NCBI RefSeq assembly: GCF_038003085.1
Contig: NZ_JBBOOM010000001.1
Coordinates: forward strand, 2,294,001 to 2,358,000
Origin: Psychrobacillus sp. FSL K6-2836
GTDB lineage: Bacteria; Bacillota; Bacilli; Bacillales_A; Planococcaceae
Reading direction: 5' to 3'
DNA length: 64,000 nt
In this document: positions 42,560-51,921 of the stretch, piece after piece
Layout: each line of letters begins with the position of its first letter
How positions within the stretch are numbered: position 1 is the first letter of the stretch
The notes under the pieces: generated by a model
Seen by the model: only the letters and a program-made list of their open reading frames with translations
Told to the model about the DNA's origin: nothing
The model's database searches: none
Position numbers and translations under genes: made by a program

Positions 42560-43366
42560 ATGAAGCATATTTACGAAAAAACAGCCAAATATACAAAGTT
42601 TGGATCGATACTTTTAGTAGCAATATACATAGTTTTACTTATAGTTTTTAGAGATGTCATGTGGAAGGACTTTGAAAATCATTTTGCCATTGGTTTTGCG
42701 TTATTTGTTTTGTATAGCTCATCTTTTTTCTTTCAACATGCATCAGAAAAGTTGCCGGATGAGAAGAAAATAGACAGCGATTATTACTCAGCTGATTTTC
42801 CGGTTCAAGAACTCAATTTTCAACGAGATGTTTCACTAATCCCTCAAACTTATTTAGTATCCAGTACAGGTGAACGCTTATATAAAATCAACCCTACTGA
42901 AGAACAGCCTCTTCGAAGGAAACTATCGACATTAAATATTTTTAAAACGGGTATGTTCTTTCCAATTACTTATCAATTAAAAACAATGGACGAGAAGTTA
43001 GTTTCTAAATTCACCATTAAAAATAGGCTGAAATTTTTAGAAATAAAGGTGTGTGACCATAATAATCTGCATGTAACTACTATTGTTCTGCCATCAATGT
43101 CCATAAAAAATAGAGCTATTGTATTTGATGCAAATAACGAAAAGTTGCTTCAAATGGAAGCTAAAAGTATGTATGGAGATATTGATGTGAATGACTTAGA
43201 CGGCCATAGATTAGCTAAGTATCGGTTTGGAATATTTCTATATGCTACGCATCCCGCCTTTGAAGTGCAGGCGATGAATATTCATGTATCGCTTGCCCAT
43301 AATTTGACGCATACAGAAAGACTTACTTTTACAGCGTTGTTTTACTACTGGACAGCCAGTCAATAA
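42560..43366 (+). CDS. Membrane-anchored tubby-C-like domain protein
   Basis: About 268 residues. Residues ~11-75 have two hydrophobic segments (GSILLVAIYIVLLIVF and FAIGFALFVLYSSSFFF). The remainder (from ~120) is beta-rich: TGMFFPITYQLKTMDEKLVSKFTIKNRLKF ... RAIVFDANNEKLLQMEAKSMYGDIDVNDLDGHRLAKYRFG, resembling the tubby C-terminal-like (LURP-one/scramblase) fold. ATG 42560 is chosen because GAAAGG is nine bases upstream. Function unknown; monocistronic. Confidence 0.65.
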   Translation: MKHIYEKTAKYTKFGSILLVAIYIVLLIVFRDVMWKDFENHFAIGFALFVLYSSSFFFQHASEKLPDEKKIDSDYYSADFPVQELNFQRDVSLIPQTYLVSSTGERLYKINPTEEQPLRRKLSTLNIFKTGMFFPITYQLKTMDEKLVSKFTIKNRLKFLEIKVCDHNNLHVTTIVLPSMSIKNRAIVFDANNEKLLQMEAKSMYGDIDVNDLDGHRLAKYRFGIFLYATHPAFEVQAMNIHVSLAHNLTHTERLTFTALFYYWTASQ

Positions 43367-43406
43367 AAAGCGAGCAAGTTCATATAGAATTTGCTCGTTT
43401 TTTCAT
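43366..43406 (+). terminator. Intrinsic terminator
   Basis: AAAGCGAGCAA pairs with TTGCTCGTTTTTT, followed by the start of repeat copy B. Confidence 0.85.
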
Positions 43407-43426
43407 ATACCAGAAACAATATAAAA

Positions 43427-44070
43427 ATGTAGTGTAACACTGGATTCTTGGTACTTGAGTAAATGTATAATACTGTGATTTCCGTTTCAGGTGGACGCGT
43501 TCCGCAGGGTGAGCGATGAACCATCACCGACGCTCCGCGTTCGCTTGTGCTGGTTCATCTGTCTCACTCATCCTGCCGGAGTCGCCACCTTCCACTGCAA
43601 TCAATTAATGTTTAGTACTTCACTAGAAGATTTAGCATAGGTTATTAATTAGAAGATAAGATTGGTCAAATTATAGAGAGTGATCAAATTATTTGCAATA
43701 TCTTTTGAATTAGAAATGCGATTATCCAATGTTAGTAGAAGAAAGTAGATTTTCTTTTATACTAGTGGAAATAAAAAAAGCAGTAAGTGTTTAAAGAAGC
43801 GAAATAGCGAACGAAATTGCATCTTCGGGGCCTGCACGATGCGGGTCAGGCAGTCGTTGCGAAATGTTTCTTTATTTTGCGACGAGCTTTGCGCAGGAGC
43901 ACCACGATGTCGCGTACTTAGACTGTCATCCCCTATATGAATAGGAAAGTAGCATCTCTAAAAATTCACTCGGTAATAATATAGCGACAATTCTGTCCAA
44001 AGCACTTCGGAAACTCTAGAAATAGGTTTTGAACGTAAAGGACCGGGAGTTTTTTGCCCGGTTTTTCTTT
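43427..44070 (+). repeat. Dispersed composite repeat, long copy B
   Basis: ATATAAAAATGTAGTG start, GC-rich core 43488-43592 (CAGGTGGACGCGTTCCGC to GTCGCCACCTTCC), AT-rich middle (AGATTTAGCATAGG, GCGAAATAGCGAACGAAAT), a segment not seen in the other copies (43839-43925), half of the slot-1 hairpin (AGCATCTCTAAAAATTCACTCGG), and the X unit ending with the hairpin CCGGG/CCCGG and TTTTTC. It fills the whole gap between the tubby-like gene and corA; no gene seen. Confidence 0.85.
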
Positions 44071-44073
44071 ATA

Positions 44074-45036
44074 TTAATCTTTAAACAAGTTAAACCATCC
44101 CTTGTATTTGAACCAACCAAGCATTGAAACAGCAATGAGAGCGATAGCGCCCAACACTACAAAATAACTATATTTCCACTCAAGCTCGGGCATGTTCTTG
44201 AAGTTCATTCCATATACTCCCACGATAAACGTTAAGGGGATAAAAACGGTTGATACAATCGTTAGTATCATCATAATACGGTTCATCCGACTAGAATTTA
44301 TCGACATATGACTATCCCGGATATCGGCGGTAAGTTCCCGGTTCGATTCAATCATCTCTGTCAGTCGTATTAAATGATCGTAAATATCTGCAAAGTAGGT
44401 GTGCTCTGTTTGTTGTAAATTCATTCGTTCTGAATTTAAAATTCGATAAAGTAAATCTCTCATAGGAATAACTGTACGTCTTAATCGGAGTAAATCGCCT
44501 CGAAGATCAAACACCAAATCCATCGAAAAATGGCGCATATCATAAGTGAGCTTGTCTTCTACAGCATTTAAGTAGTCTTCAATTTTGTAGACAATCGGAA
44601 AATAGGCGTCCACCACTTTATCGACAATATGATAAGTTGCATGGATAGCACCTCTACCCCAGCCTTGTGGATTCTGTTTAATACGCTCTCGTGCTTGCTC
44701 CATTTCATGCATTGGATGGAAATGAAAGGACACTACATAATCTTGACCAACAAACATGTCTAACTCTTCTGCCTCTAATGTTTCCTCGTTAAACGTATGC
44801 AAAACAAAGAAGTTGTATCCTTCATAATAATCCACCTTAGGGCGTTGCAGTCTTTGTAAGCAGTCTTCAATAGCGAGTGGGTGAAAATGAAAAAAAGAAC
44901 TAAGTATAAGTTCCTCTTCCTTGGAGGGTTCTCCGATATCAATCCAGTACCATTCAAACTTATTTTGTTTTATATCCTCTAAAGGAAAGTCACTTACTAT
45001 TTCATGATCAGTCGTTATACCGATTGTTCGAATCAT
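44074..45036 (-). CDS. CorA-family divalent metal ion transporter
   Basis: About 320 residues: a long soluble N-terminal domain with charged helices, then two transmembrane helices at the C-terminus, the first ending in the YGMNF signature (GMN selectivity motif) and the loop MPELEW. CorA pentamers transport Mg2+ (or Co2+, Ni2+, and in some members export Zn2+). ATG 45036 preferred; an in-frame GTG lies three codons upstream. It is divergent from the phosphatase gene. Confidence 0.9.
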   Translation of the reverse strand: MIRTIGITTDHEIVSDFPLEDIKQNKFEWYWIDIGEPSKEEELILSSFFHFHPLAIEDCLQRLQRPKVDYYEGYNFFVLHTFNEETLEAEELDMFVGQDYVVSFHFHPMHEMEQARERIKQNPQGWGRGAIHATYHIVDKVVDAYFPIVYKIEDYLNAVEDKLTYDMRHFSMDLVFDLRGDLLRLRRTVIPMRDLLYRILNSERMNLQQTEHTYFADIYDHLIRLTEMIESNRELTADIRDSHMSINSSRMNRIMMILTIVSTVFIPLTFIVGVYGMNFKNMPELEWKYSYFVVLGAIALIAVSMLGWFKYKGWFNLFKD

Positions 45037-45123
45037 TGGAATCACTCACTTTCATCACAATCTCTTTTCTTATTATCTCATAGTCTCCCTGTTATAATGA
45101 ATCTAAAACAAAGGAGAGTTATT

Positions 45124-45549
45124 ATGGAAAAGAATAATTATGAAGCTTTAATCCCTAATCGTATATTTGTAGGAGGAGTAGATGGTGTCGAACCTTTATT
45201 AGCAAATGAGCATATAGATGTTATTTTCGATTTAAGGGTTTCGTCTAACAATCATCCTGCAGAAAGTTTAAAGGTACATCAACCAATTTTGGATGGACAA
45301 AGCCAACAGGATGATTCTATAAAGGCTACTGTTCATGAAGTTGTTCAAGCATATAATGAAGGCAAAAATATCTACTTTCACTGTACTTCAGGAGGGGGAA
45401 GAGCCGGGACAATGGCAGTTGCTACTCTAATGGAGTTAAATCTAGCAGAAACAGTAGAGGAAGCTGTGGGAAAAGCCAAAGCAATCCGATCAAAGATAAA
45501 CCTAAAAGAAGACCAGCGCGAGTCTTTAAAAAGAATATATTCTAAATAA
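45124..45549 (+). CDS. Dual-specificity/tyrosine phosphatase-like protein
   Basis: 141 residues: NRIFVGGVDGVEPLLANEHIDVIFDLRV and the phosphatase loop HCTSGGGRAGTMAVATLM, a CX5R motif with catalytic Cys and Arg, preceded by His. Consistent with the small bacterial dual-specificity phosphatase family; substrates unknown. ATG 45124 follows AAAGGAG; TATAAT at 45093-45098 is a candidate -10 element. It may be specific for protein phosphotyrosine, lipid or nucleotide substrates. Confidence 0.82.
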   Translation: MEKNNYEALIPNRIFVGGVDGVEPLLANEHIDVIFDLRVSSNNHPAESLKVHQPILDGQSQQDDSIKATVHEVVQAYNEGKNIYFHCTSGGGRAGTMAVATLMELNLAETVEEAVGKAKAIRSKINLKEDQRESLKRIYSK

Positions 45550-45563
45550 ATTGAAAATTACTG

Positions 45564-45592
45564 TTGACTTATATAATTTCTATTCGTATACT
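45564..45592 (+). promoter_or_regulatory. Sigma-A promoter of the SAM-riboswitch operon
   Basis: TTGACT (45564-45569), 17-bp spacer, TATACT (45587-45592), 25 bp before the riboswitch aptamer. Confidence 0.75.
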
Positions 45593-45616
45593 AGGTATTA
45601 ATCAAATAAAACAACT

Positions 45617-45772
45617 TTCTTATCAAGAGAGGTGGAGGGACTTGGCCCTATGATACCTCAGCAACAGGCAATTTTGTACTGTGCTAATTCCAGAAGCGTT
45701 AGCTTGAAGATAAGAAGAGAATAATCACTGGTGACGTGTAAACCTCTTCTTGTTTCTAAGAAGGGGTTTTAT
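45617..45772 (+). ncRNA. SAM-I riboswitch (S-box leader) with terminator
   Basis: TTCTTATCAAGAG starts P1; GGTGGAGGGACTTGGCCCTATGA and ACCTCAGCAACAGG are the conserved S-box core, then GTGCTAATTCCAGAAG and CTTGAAGATAAGAAG closes P1. It is followed by the terminator AACCTCTTCTTG...AAGAAGGGGTTTT (45740-45772). SAM binding should stabilise the aptamer and let the terminator form, turning off the downstream cyclase and MetE-like genes when methionine/SAM is ample. Confidence 0.93.
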
Positions 45773-45809
45773 TTGATTTAAACTATAAAAATAGGAGGAG
45801 AAATCAAGT

Positions 45810-46547
45810 ATGTCATCGGAATTATTAAAAGCCTTCAACACATTAAAAGAAAAGCAGTGGGTAGATTTAACACACATATTCGGAGCTGATTCACCACATT
45901 TTTCAGCTTTTAAGGCAGCTGAAATAGAAACATTATTTAATCATGACGATGGATTCTTTGCACAAAGCTTTCAATTTGCGGGACAATATGGCACACATAT
46001 AGACGCACCTATTCATTTTGTGAGAGATACGCGTTACTTAGAAGAACTCGAATTGAAAGAACTCGTATTACCATTAGTCGTCATTGATCAGTCAAAAGAA
46101 GCGGCTGAAGATAATGATTTCACTTTATCCGTGGAGGATATTTTCACATTTGAAAAAGCACACGGAAAAATCGAAGAAGGCTCATTTGTCGCACTTCGAA
46201 CTGATTGGAGTAAACGTTGGCCTGACGAAAAAGCATTTAACAATAAAGACGAAGATGGTAATAACCATGCACCAGGTTGGGGATTGGAAGCATTAAAGTT
46301 TTTATTTCAAGAAAGAAAGATTAAGGCTATTGGACATGAAACATTTGACACTGACTCAAGTGTGGATTATCTAAAAAATGGTGTATTACACGGGGAATAT
46401 TATGTGCTTGAACAAGATACTTATCAAATAGAGTTATTAACGAACTTAGATAAGCTCCCTGCAAAAGGAGCCATTATATTCAACATCGTTCCGAAGCCGG
46501 AGAAAGCCTCTGGATTCCCAGTTCGATCATTTGCGATTTTACCATAA
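45810..46547 (+). CDS. Cyclase/formamidase-family metal hydrolase in S-box operon
   Basis: 245 residues of the putative cyclase family (kynurenine formamidase-like, PF04199): WVDLTHIFGADSPHF, then the metal site GQYGTHIDAPIHF, VALRTDWSKRW and AIGHETFDTDSS. Related members hydrolyse amides or isatin using Mn or Zn; the substrate here is unknown. RBS AGGAGGAG. First gene after the SAM riboswitch, and 15 bp upstream of the MetE-like gene, so its substrate may relate to sulphur or methionine metabolism. Confidence 0.87.
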   Translation: MSSELLKAFNTLKEKQWVDLTHIFGADSPHFSAFKAAEIETLFNHDDGFFAQSFQFAGQYGTHIDAPIHFVRDTRYLEELELKELVLPLVVIDQSKEAAEDNDFTLSVEDIFTFEKAHGKIEEGSFVALRTDWSKRWPDEKAFNNKDEDGNNHAPGWGLEALKFLFQERKIKAIGHETFDTDSSVDYLKNGVLHGEYYVLEQDTYQIELLTNLDKLPAKGAIIFNIVPKPEKASGFPVRSFAILP

Positions 46548-46562
46548 AAGGAGAGAGATAAA

Positions 46563-47663
46563 TTGACAGTTAAAACAGCTATTCAGGCACCATTCAGAGC
46601 GGACCATGTAGGGAGTTTGTTAAGACCAGAAAGTTTACTGACAGCAAGAAAAAAGTATAAGGAGGGAACTATTACAAGAGAAAAGTTAAAAGAAGTAGAA
46701 ACAAAAGAAATCCATCGAATAGTTGATAAACAAATTGAGGTGGGTCTAGAGCTTGTGACGGACGGAGAATTTCGTCGTGACTGGTGGCATTTAGACTTCT
46801 TAGAACATTTGAATGGGTTTGAAGGATATGTACCGGAAAAAGGATATAAATTTGAAGGGATAGAAACTGAAAAATATGAAGTTCGCAATACTAGTAAGAT
46901 CTCTTTCAACCCAAATCATCCATTTATTCAAGACTTTATTGATTTTAATGAGATTGTAGCTGGTCGAGCAGTTGCCAAACAAACTATTCCAAGTCCTAAC
47001 CAATTGTTCCACCCTGGAATCCGAGACGAAAATATCTACCCAAATGTAGAAGACTTTGCCAAAGATATCATTGTAGCTTATCAAGAAACTATTCAAGCCT
47101 TTTATGCAGCTGGGGTTAGATATCTACAAATCGATGATGTTTATATTGCGGGTCTATCTTCCCCAGACATTCCGTATAAAGAAGGGGAAAGAGAATACTT
47201 AATCGATCTTGCTCTTCGTGTCGTAAATGGCATTCTAGAAAATAAACCTGAAGATTTAGTAATCACAACGCATCTTTGCCGCGGAAATTATCAATCAACT
47301 TGGGCTTTCGGTGGAAGCTATGCTTTAATAGCCCCAACGTTGTTTGCAAAAGAAAAAGTAGATGGGTTTTTCTTGGAATATGATGATGATCGTTCAGGGG
47401 ATTTCCAGCCACTCGAATATATTCCAAACGGCGGAGCAAAAGTAGTGCTAGGTATTTTCACTTCTAAAACTGGTGAATTAGAAAACAAAGAAAATATCCT
47501 TTCTCGTATTGAAGAGGCAACTCAATATGTTCCGCTTGAGCAGCTGAGTATCAGCCCACAATGCGGCTTTGCTTCCACTCATCATGGGAATAAGCTTACC
47601 GAAGAACAACAATGGGAAAAACTAAAATACATCGTTGATATCTCAAAAGAAGTTTGGGGCTAA
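46563..47663 (+). CDS. MetE C-terminal-like cobalamin-independent methyltransferase (YxjG/YxjH type)
   Basis: 366 residues, corresponding to the C-terminal catalytic barrel of MetE: FRADHVGSLLRPESLL, VTDGEFRRDWWHLDFL, YLQIDDVYI, zinc ligands in TTHLCRGN and ISPQCGFAS. Family members transfer a methyl group to homocysteine or a related thiol; B. subtilis YxjG and YxjH are likewise S-box regulated. TTG start at 46563, preceded by AAAGGAGAG. It shares the transcript with the cyclase gene. Confidence 0.9.
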   Translation: MTVKTAIQAPFRADHVGSLLRPESLLTARKKYKEGTITREKLKEVETKEIHRIVDKQIEVGLELVTDGEFRRDWWHLDFLEHLNGFEGYVPEKGYKFEGIETEKYEVRNTSKISFNPNHPFIQDFIDFNEIVAGRAVAKQTIPSPNQLFHPGIRDENIYPNVEDFAKDIIVAYQETIQAFYAAGVRYLQIDDVYIAGLSSPDIPYKEGEREYLIDLALRVVNGILENKPEDLVITTHLCRGNYQSTWAFGGSYALIAPTLFAKEKVDGFFLEYDDDRSGDFQPLEYIPNGGAKVVLGIFTSKTGELENKENILSRIEEATQYVPLEQLSISPQCGFASTHHGNKLTEEQQWEKLKYIVDISKEVWG

Positions 47664-47779
47664 TCTGTGTAACATTTCGACTACCTTCCATACTCATTTG
47701 TAGAAGACTGTAGACGAGTAAAATATAACTTTCTTTCTCGCATCTCATTTGATAATGGGAAAGAAAGTAACTAATTAAG

Positions 47780-47834
47780 ATAACTAAAATGCCAAGGGAA
47801 TAAAAGAACCCTTGGCATTTTAGTTATTTTTTTA
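47780..47834. terminator. Bidirectional terminator with 19-bp perfect stem
   Basis: 47780-47798 pairs perfectly with 47809-47827 (AAAATGCCAAGGG/CCCTTGGCATTTT); a T-run follows on the plus strand. The BCCT stop codon (47824-47826) lies in the 3' arm, so it serves both converging units. Confidence 0.9.
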
Positions 47835-49317
47835 TTTTCATTTTTTTTGCTTCTGCTTTTAATGCCTTCAAAAGAGAAAAAATCATAAGCAGCATGACAA
47901 ATGAAAACGGTAAGGCGGCAATAATTATTGTATTTTGCAATGCATCCAATCCATTAACGGATAACAATATAATTGCGATAATAGATAATAAAAATCCCCA
48001 AGCGAGTTTCACTTTGTTCGGTGGTGTCAGTGATCCATGGGTCGATTGCATACCAAGAACGAAAGTGGCAGAATCTGCAGATGTAATGAAAAATGAAGCA
48101 ATCAATATGACAGCAAAAATAGAAACAAAAGTGGAAAGAGGCATCAAATTGAACATTTCAAAAATAGTCAAATCAATAGATACTTGGGCTAAGTCTGCAA
48201 TCCCTCTCTTTTGAAAGTCAATTGCCGTCGTACCAAAAGCCGAGAACCAAATTGCTCCTAGTAAAGTAGGTGCTACAAGGACACCAGTAACAAACTCGCG
48301 AATCGTACGACCTTTAGATACTCGGGCTATGAACATACTTACAAATGGTGCCCAAGAAATCCACCAGGCCCAATAGAAGATTGTCCAATTTTCGAGCCAT
48401 TCTCGATTGTGGATATTTAATGGAGATGTACGGAAACTCATTTGTACAATATTTCCTAAATAGCCACCAAAAGAATCCGTAAACATATCGAAAATCAGCA
48501 AGGTAGGTCCAAGAATAATGACAAAACCAAGTAAAGCAAGAGCTAATATTAAATTGGTGTTGGACAAATATTTTATCCCTTTACTTAGTCCAGACCAAGC
48601 GGATGCCATGAATAGGACGGTCACAACCGCAATTATAATGACTTGAGATGTGATCCCAATTTTGAAACCGAACAAGAAGTTTAAGCCTGCGTTAATTTGA
48701 ACAGCTCCAAAACCAAGAGAAGTAGCAACTCCAAATGCTGTAGCAAAGACAGCGAGTACATCTACGAGAGTACCCCATGGTCCTTCCATCTTTTTGCCGA
48801 AAATAGGTTTTAATGTTGAAGAGACTAAGCCAGGTTCTCCCATACGGAATTGGAAGAATGCAAGTGATAGCGCAACAACCCCATACATTGCCCAAACGTG
48901 GAATCCCCAGTGGAAGAAAGTTTGGCGCAGGGACTCTTTAAAAGCCGCACTAGTATTTGGCTCTGCTGTCGCAGGATCGATAGCATAATGCGATAAAGGT
49001 TCAGCTGCCCCATAAAAGACAAGCCCAATCCCCATACCAGCAGAAAATAGCATAGCAATCCAAGTAATAGTTGAAAACTGTGGACGATCCGTATCTTTTC
49101 CAAGACGGATTTTTCCGTATGGACCAAAGATGAAGAAGATGCTTAATACTAACATAAACGTCATAAGTAACATGTAGTACCAACCAAATGACGAAGCAAC
49201 AAAAGTCTTAATAGTCGTAGTAATAGCTTCAAAACTTGCCGGTGCTAAAGCTCCGTATCCGACAGCTAAAACTATTAAACTCATGGTAATATAAAATACC
49301 TTTGATAATTTTCTCAT
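47824..49317 (-). CDS. BCCT-family transporter (glycine betaine/choline type)
   Basis: 497 residues with 12 hydrophobic segments; GMGIGLVFYGAAEPLSHY and the signature FYWAWWISWAPFVSMFIARVSKGRTIREF are diagnostic of betaine/carnitine/choline transporters. The WAWWISWAPF tryptophan box binds the trimethylammonium group. Short cytosolic tails at both ends, the C-terminal one basic (KALKAEAKKMKIKK). ATG at 49317. Likely sodium-driven uptake of an osmoprotectant; exact substrate not deducible. Confidence 0.92.
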   Translation of the reverse strand: MRKLSKVFYITMSLIVLAVGYGALAPASFEAITTTIKTFVASSFGWYYMLLMTFMLVLSIFFIFGPYGKIRLGKDTDRPQFSTITWIAMLFSAGMGIGLVFYGAAEPLSHYAIDPATAEPNTSAAFKESLRQTFFHWGFHVWAMYGVVALSLAFFQFRMGEPGLVSSTLKPIFGKKMEGPWGTLVDVLAVFATAFGVATSLGFGAVQINAGLNFLFGFKIGITSQVIIIAVVTVLFMASAWSGLSKGIKYLSNTNLILALALLGFVIILGPTLLIFDMFTDSFGGYLGNIVQMSFRTSPLNIHNREWLENWTIFYWAWWISWAPFVSMFIARVSKGRTIREFVTGVLVAPTLLGAIWFSAFGTTAIDFQKRGIADLAQVSIDLTIFEMFNLMPLSTFVSIFAVILIASFFITSADSATFVLGMQSTHGSLTPPNKVKLAWGFLLSIIAIILLSVNGLDALQNTIIIAALPFSFVMLLMIFSLLKALKAEAKKMKIKK

Positions 49318-49560
49318 GTTTCCCCCTACATTTTTAAAGTTAAACCGTTAACTATACTAATAAAATATTATGGAATCAACCAATACACTTATACTTAGTT
49401 CCTTTAAGTATTTCCATATTAGATGATATTGAAACTTCCTTTTCTTAAATGAAAGCTTCGAAAGCTATTTTTATTTTTTTCAAATGGTGATATTTGTCTA
49501 GTTTGCTTCCTGTCCTCTTGCATTTACTAATAGTAGTGCAAGAAGGAGGTGAATTAACAA

Positions 49561-49913
49561 TGAATCAACATCGTCAACCCTGTTCCTGTAATTCCTGTCA
49601 CCAAACGCAGTGGCATCAACCAGCTGCGCAACCAGTTGTTTGTCCTCCACAATACCGAGTGCGTGATTCGTTCTTACCAAGAATGCAACCTGTTATCCAT
49701 CCAATTGTAAATGTGAATAGAGAACATATCGTAAACGTCCCTCAGCACTATTACACAGTGACAAATCAAAATGTAATGGCACCTGGAAGTCAGCAAGCAT
49801 TTCCTATGCAACAAGGACAGTTTCCACAACAATCATTTGGTCAGCCATTCGGACAACAATTTGGGCAACAACCATTCGGACAGCAACAGTTCTTCCCAGG
49901 TCAGAATAGATAA
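49561..49913 (+). CDS. CotD-like spore coat protein
   Basis: About 117 residues from ATG 49561, behind AAGGAGGTG. The N-terminal ~75 residues match the CotD family: CSCNSCHQTQ, PVVCPPQYRVRDSFLPRMQPVIHPIVNVNREHIVNVPQHYYTVTNQNVM. The C-terminal tail is repetitive (SFGQPFGQQFGQQPFGQQQFFPGQ) and unlike B. subtilis CotD, but like the protein at 17231-17704. His/Cys/Tyr-rich composition suits an inner spore-coat protein made late in the mother cell. Confidence 0.85.
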
Positions 49914-50071
49914 TTCATCGATATTGTAGTATTTCTGCGTTATATAGAAAACAAGAGCAAATGCCTTTTATCTAAAAAGTGCATTTGCTTTTCTTATCTA
50001 GTCTTACTAAACGTCTTACATTATATAAAAAATCTCAAATAAATTATTATCTATGTATTTAGATATATTGT

Positions 50072-50086
50072 AATTTTCAGTATATT
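50072..50086 (+). promoter_or_regulatory. CodY box upstream of dpp operon
   Basis: AATTTTCAGTATATT matches the CodY consensus AATTTTCWGAAAATT at 13 of 15 positions. A TATAAT (50098-50103) lies 12 bp downstream, so a bound CodY would overlap the -35 region. CodY represses dpp in B. subtilis when branched-chain amino acids and GTP are plentiful. Confidence 0.75.
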
Positions 50087-50148
50087 TTGATAGAGTTTAT
50101 AATTATTTCGGTTTATAAAAGAAAAATAGAAGGACATGGGGGAATTAT

Positions 50149-50973
50149 ATGAAGCTTTTTTTATCGGTAGATATGGAAGGGATAACAGGATTACCAGATT
50201 ACACGTTTGTAGAGTCTAATAAGCATAATTACGAACGGGCGAGACGTATAATGACCCAAGAAGCAAATGCCATTGTAGAAGGTGCTTTATCAAAAGGTAT
50301 AAAAGAAGTATTAGTCAATGATAGTCATTCTAAGATGAATAATCTTCTCGTAGAAGAGTTACATCCAGATGCTTCCTTAATCACAGGAGATTTTAAGCCC
50401 TATTCAATGGTGCATGCACTAGACGAAACGTATTTAGGGGCAGTGTTTGCTGGTTATCATTCAAGAGCCGGACAACCGGGGGTGATGAGTCACTCGATGA
50501 TTTTTGGGGTTCGTAATATGTACATAAATGATGTAGTGATTGGAGAGCTAGGTCTAAATGCTTATGTAGCAGGACATTATGGCGTGCCCGTTATTCTGGT
50601 GGCAGGAGACGACGGTGCGTGTAGGGAAGCGCAGGCTCTTCTACCTGGCGTGGTGACTGCCGTGGTAAAAGAGTCTATTTCTCGTTCAGCTGTAAAGACG
50701 TTACATCCTTTAAAATCACAAGCTTTACTTAGAGAAAAAGTTGTGGAGGCAATAGAAAAACGAGATCAAATAAAGCCTCTAACACCACCTGAAAAACCAG
50801 AATTGCGAATTGAATTTGTTAACTATGGTCAAGCGGAGTGGGCAGCTTTAATGCCAGGATGTGAAATTATAGAAGGAACTACAACGGTTAAGTTTAAAGC
50901 GAAAGATATATTAGAGGCATATCGAGCAATGCTTGTTATGGTGGAATTAGCTTTACAAGCTAAATTCTGTTAA
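50149..50973 (+). CDS. dppA: D-aminopeptidase DppA
   Basis: 274 residues of peptidase family M55: start LFLSVDMEGITGLPDYTFV carries zinc ligands D8 and E10, HSRAGQPGVMSHSM and the conserved VNDSHSKMNNLLVEEL add others. B. subtilis DppA cleaves D-Ala-D-Ala and D-Ala-Gly-Gly; it assembles as a decamer. RBS GGGGGAA. First gene of the dpp-ykf operon, behind the CodY box. Confidence 0.92.
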   Translation: MKLFLSVDMEGITGLPDYTFVESNKHNYERARRIMTQEANAIVEGALSKGIKEVLVNDSHSKMNNLLVEELHPDASLITGDFKPYSMVHALDETYLGAVFAGYHSRAGQPGVMSHSMIFGVRNMYINDVVIGELGLNAYVAGHYGVPVILVAGDDGACREAQALLPGVVTAVVKESISRSAVKTLHPLKSQALLREKVVEAIEKRDQIKPLTPPEKPELRIEFVNYGQAEWAALMPGCEIIEGTTTVKFKAKDILEAYRAMLVMVELALQAKFC

Positions 50974-50985
50974 GGGGGCTTTTGA

Positions 50986-51921
50986 ATGGGGAAATATATC
51001 GTTAAGCGTTTTATCATGATGATTGCAACGATTCTAATCATCGCTACATTGACTTTCGTATTGATGCACTTAATACCAGGTTCTCCATTTGAAGGAGAGC
51101 GAACGACTAATCCTACTATTCAAGCAAACTTAGAAAAGTTTTATAAATTGGACGAACCCCTTCATATTCAATATTTAAGTTATTTAAAATCGATCGTCAC
51201 ATTTGACTTTGGTCCATCGATTAAGAAGCCAAATGAATCGGTAAATGAATTGTTGGCGCGGGGATTTCCAATTTCCTTTGAACTTGGGATGGCTACTATT
51301 TTAGTAGCTTTGCTATCTGGAATCATACTAGGTACGATTGCAGCACTTCGGCATAATGGTCTGGTTGATTATTTTGCCATGACATTTGCAGTTGTTGGTA
51401 TATCTGTTCCTAACTTCGTACTTGCAACATTGCTTATTCAACAGCTTGCTGTGACCTGGGACTTGCTACCAGCGGCAACCTGGTCTAGTCCGCTACATAT
51501 GATATTGCCCATAATTGCCCTTGCGACGGGACCTACAGCTATCATTGCTCGTTTAACTAGATCTAGTATGTTAGAGGTGCTAACACAGGATTATATTAAA
51601 ATGGCTCGTGCAAAGGGATTATCTCCGGTAAGGATAATTGTCCGACATGCATTAAGAAACGCACTCATGCCAGTAGTGACCATTCTGGGAACAATGCTTG
51701 CTGGAATACTAACAGGAACATTTGTAATCGAGCGTATTTTTGCTATTCCAGGAATGGGTAAATATTTTGTGGAGAGTATTAATAATCGAGATTACCCAGT
51801 AATCATGGGAACAACTGTGTTTTATAGTGCATTTTTGGTGTTCATGCTATTCATTGTAGATATTGTTTACGGATTACTGGATCCACGTATAAAATTACAC
51901 CGCAAAGAGGGGGATGCTTAA
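50986..51921 (+). CDS. dppB: Dipeptide ABC transporter permease DppB
   Basis: 311 residues with six transmembrane segments; ends of the fold show the EAA loop ARAKGLSPVRIIVRHALRNALMPVV of binding-protein-dependent permeases, and FVIERIFAIPGMGKYFVESI. Start after AAGGGGGC, 12 bp from dppA. Its last base overlaps the ATG of dppC (TAATG), coupling translation. Forms the channel with DppC. Confidence 0.93.
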   Translation: MGKYIVKRFIMMIATILIIATLTFVLMHLIPGSPFEGERTTNPTIQANLEKFYKLDEPLHIQYLSYLKSIVTFDFGPSIKKPNESVNELLARGFPISFELGMATILVALLSGIILGTIAALRHNGLVDYFAMTFAVVGISVPNFVLATLLIQQLAVTWDLLPAATWSSPLHMILPIIALATGPTAIIARLTRSSMLEVLTQDYIKMARAKGLSPVRIIVRHALRNALMPVVTILGTMLAGILTGTFVIERIFAIPGMGKYFVESINNRDYPVIMGTTVFYSAFLVFMLFIVDIVYGLLDPRIKLHRKEGDA

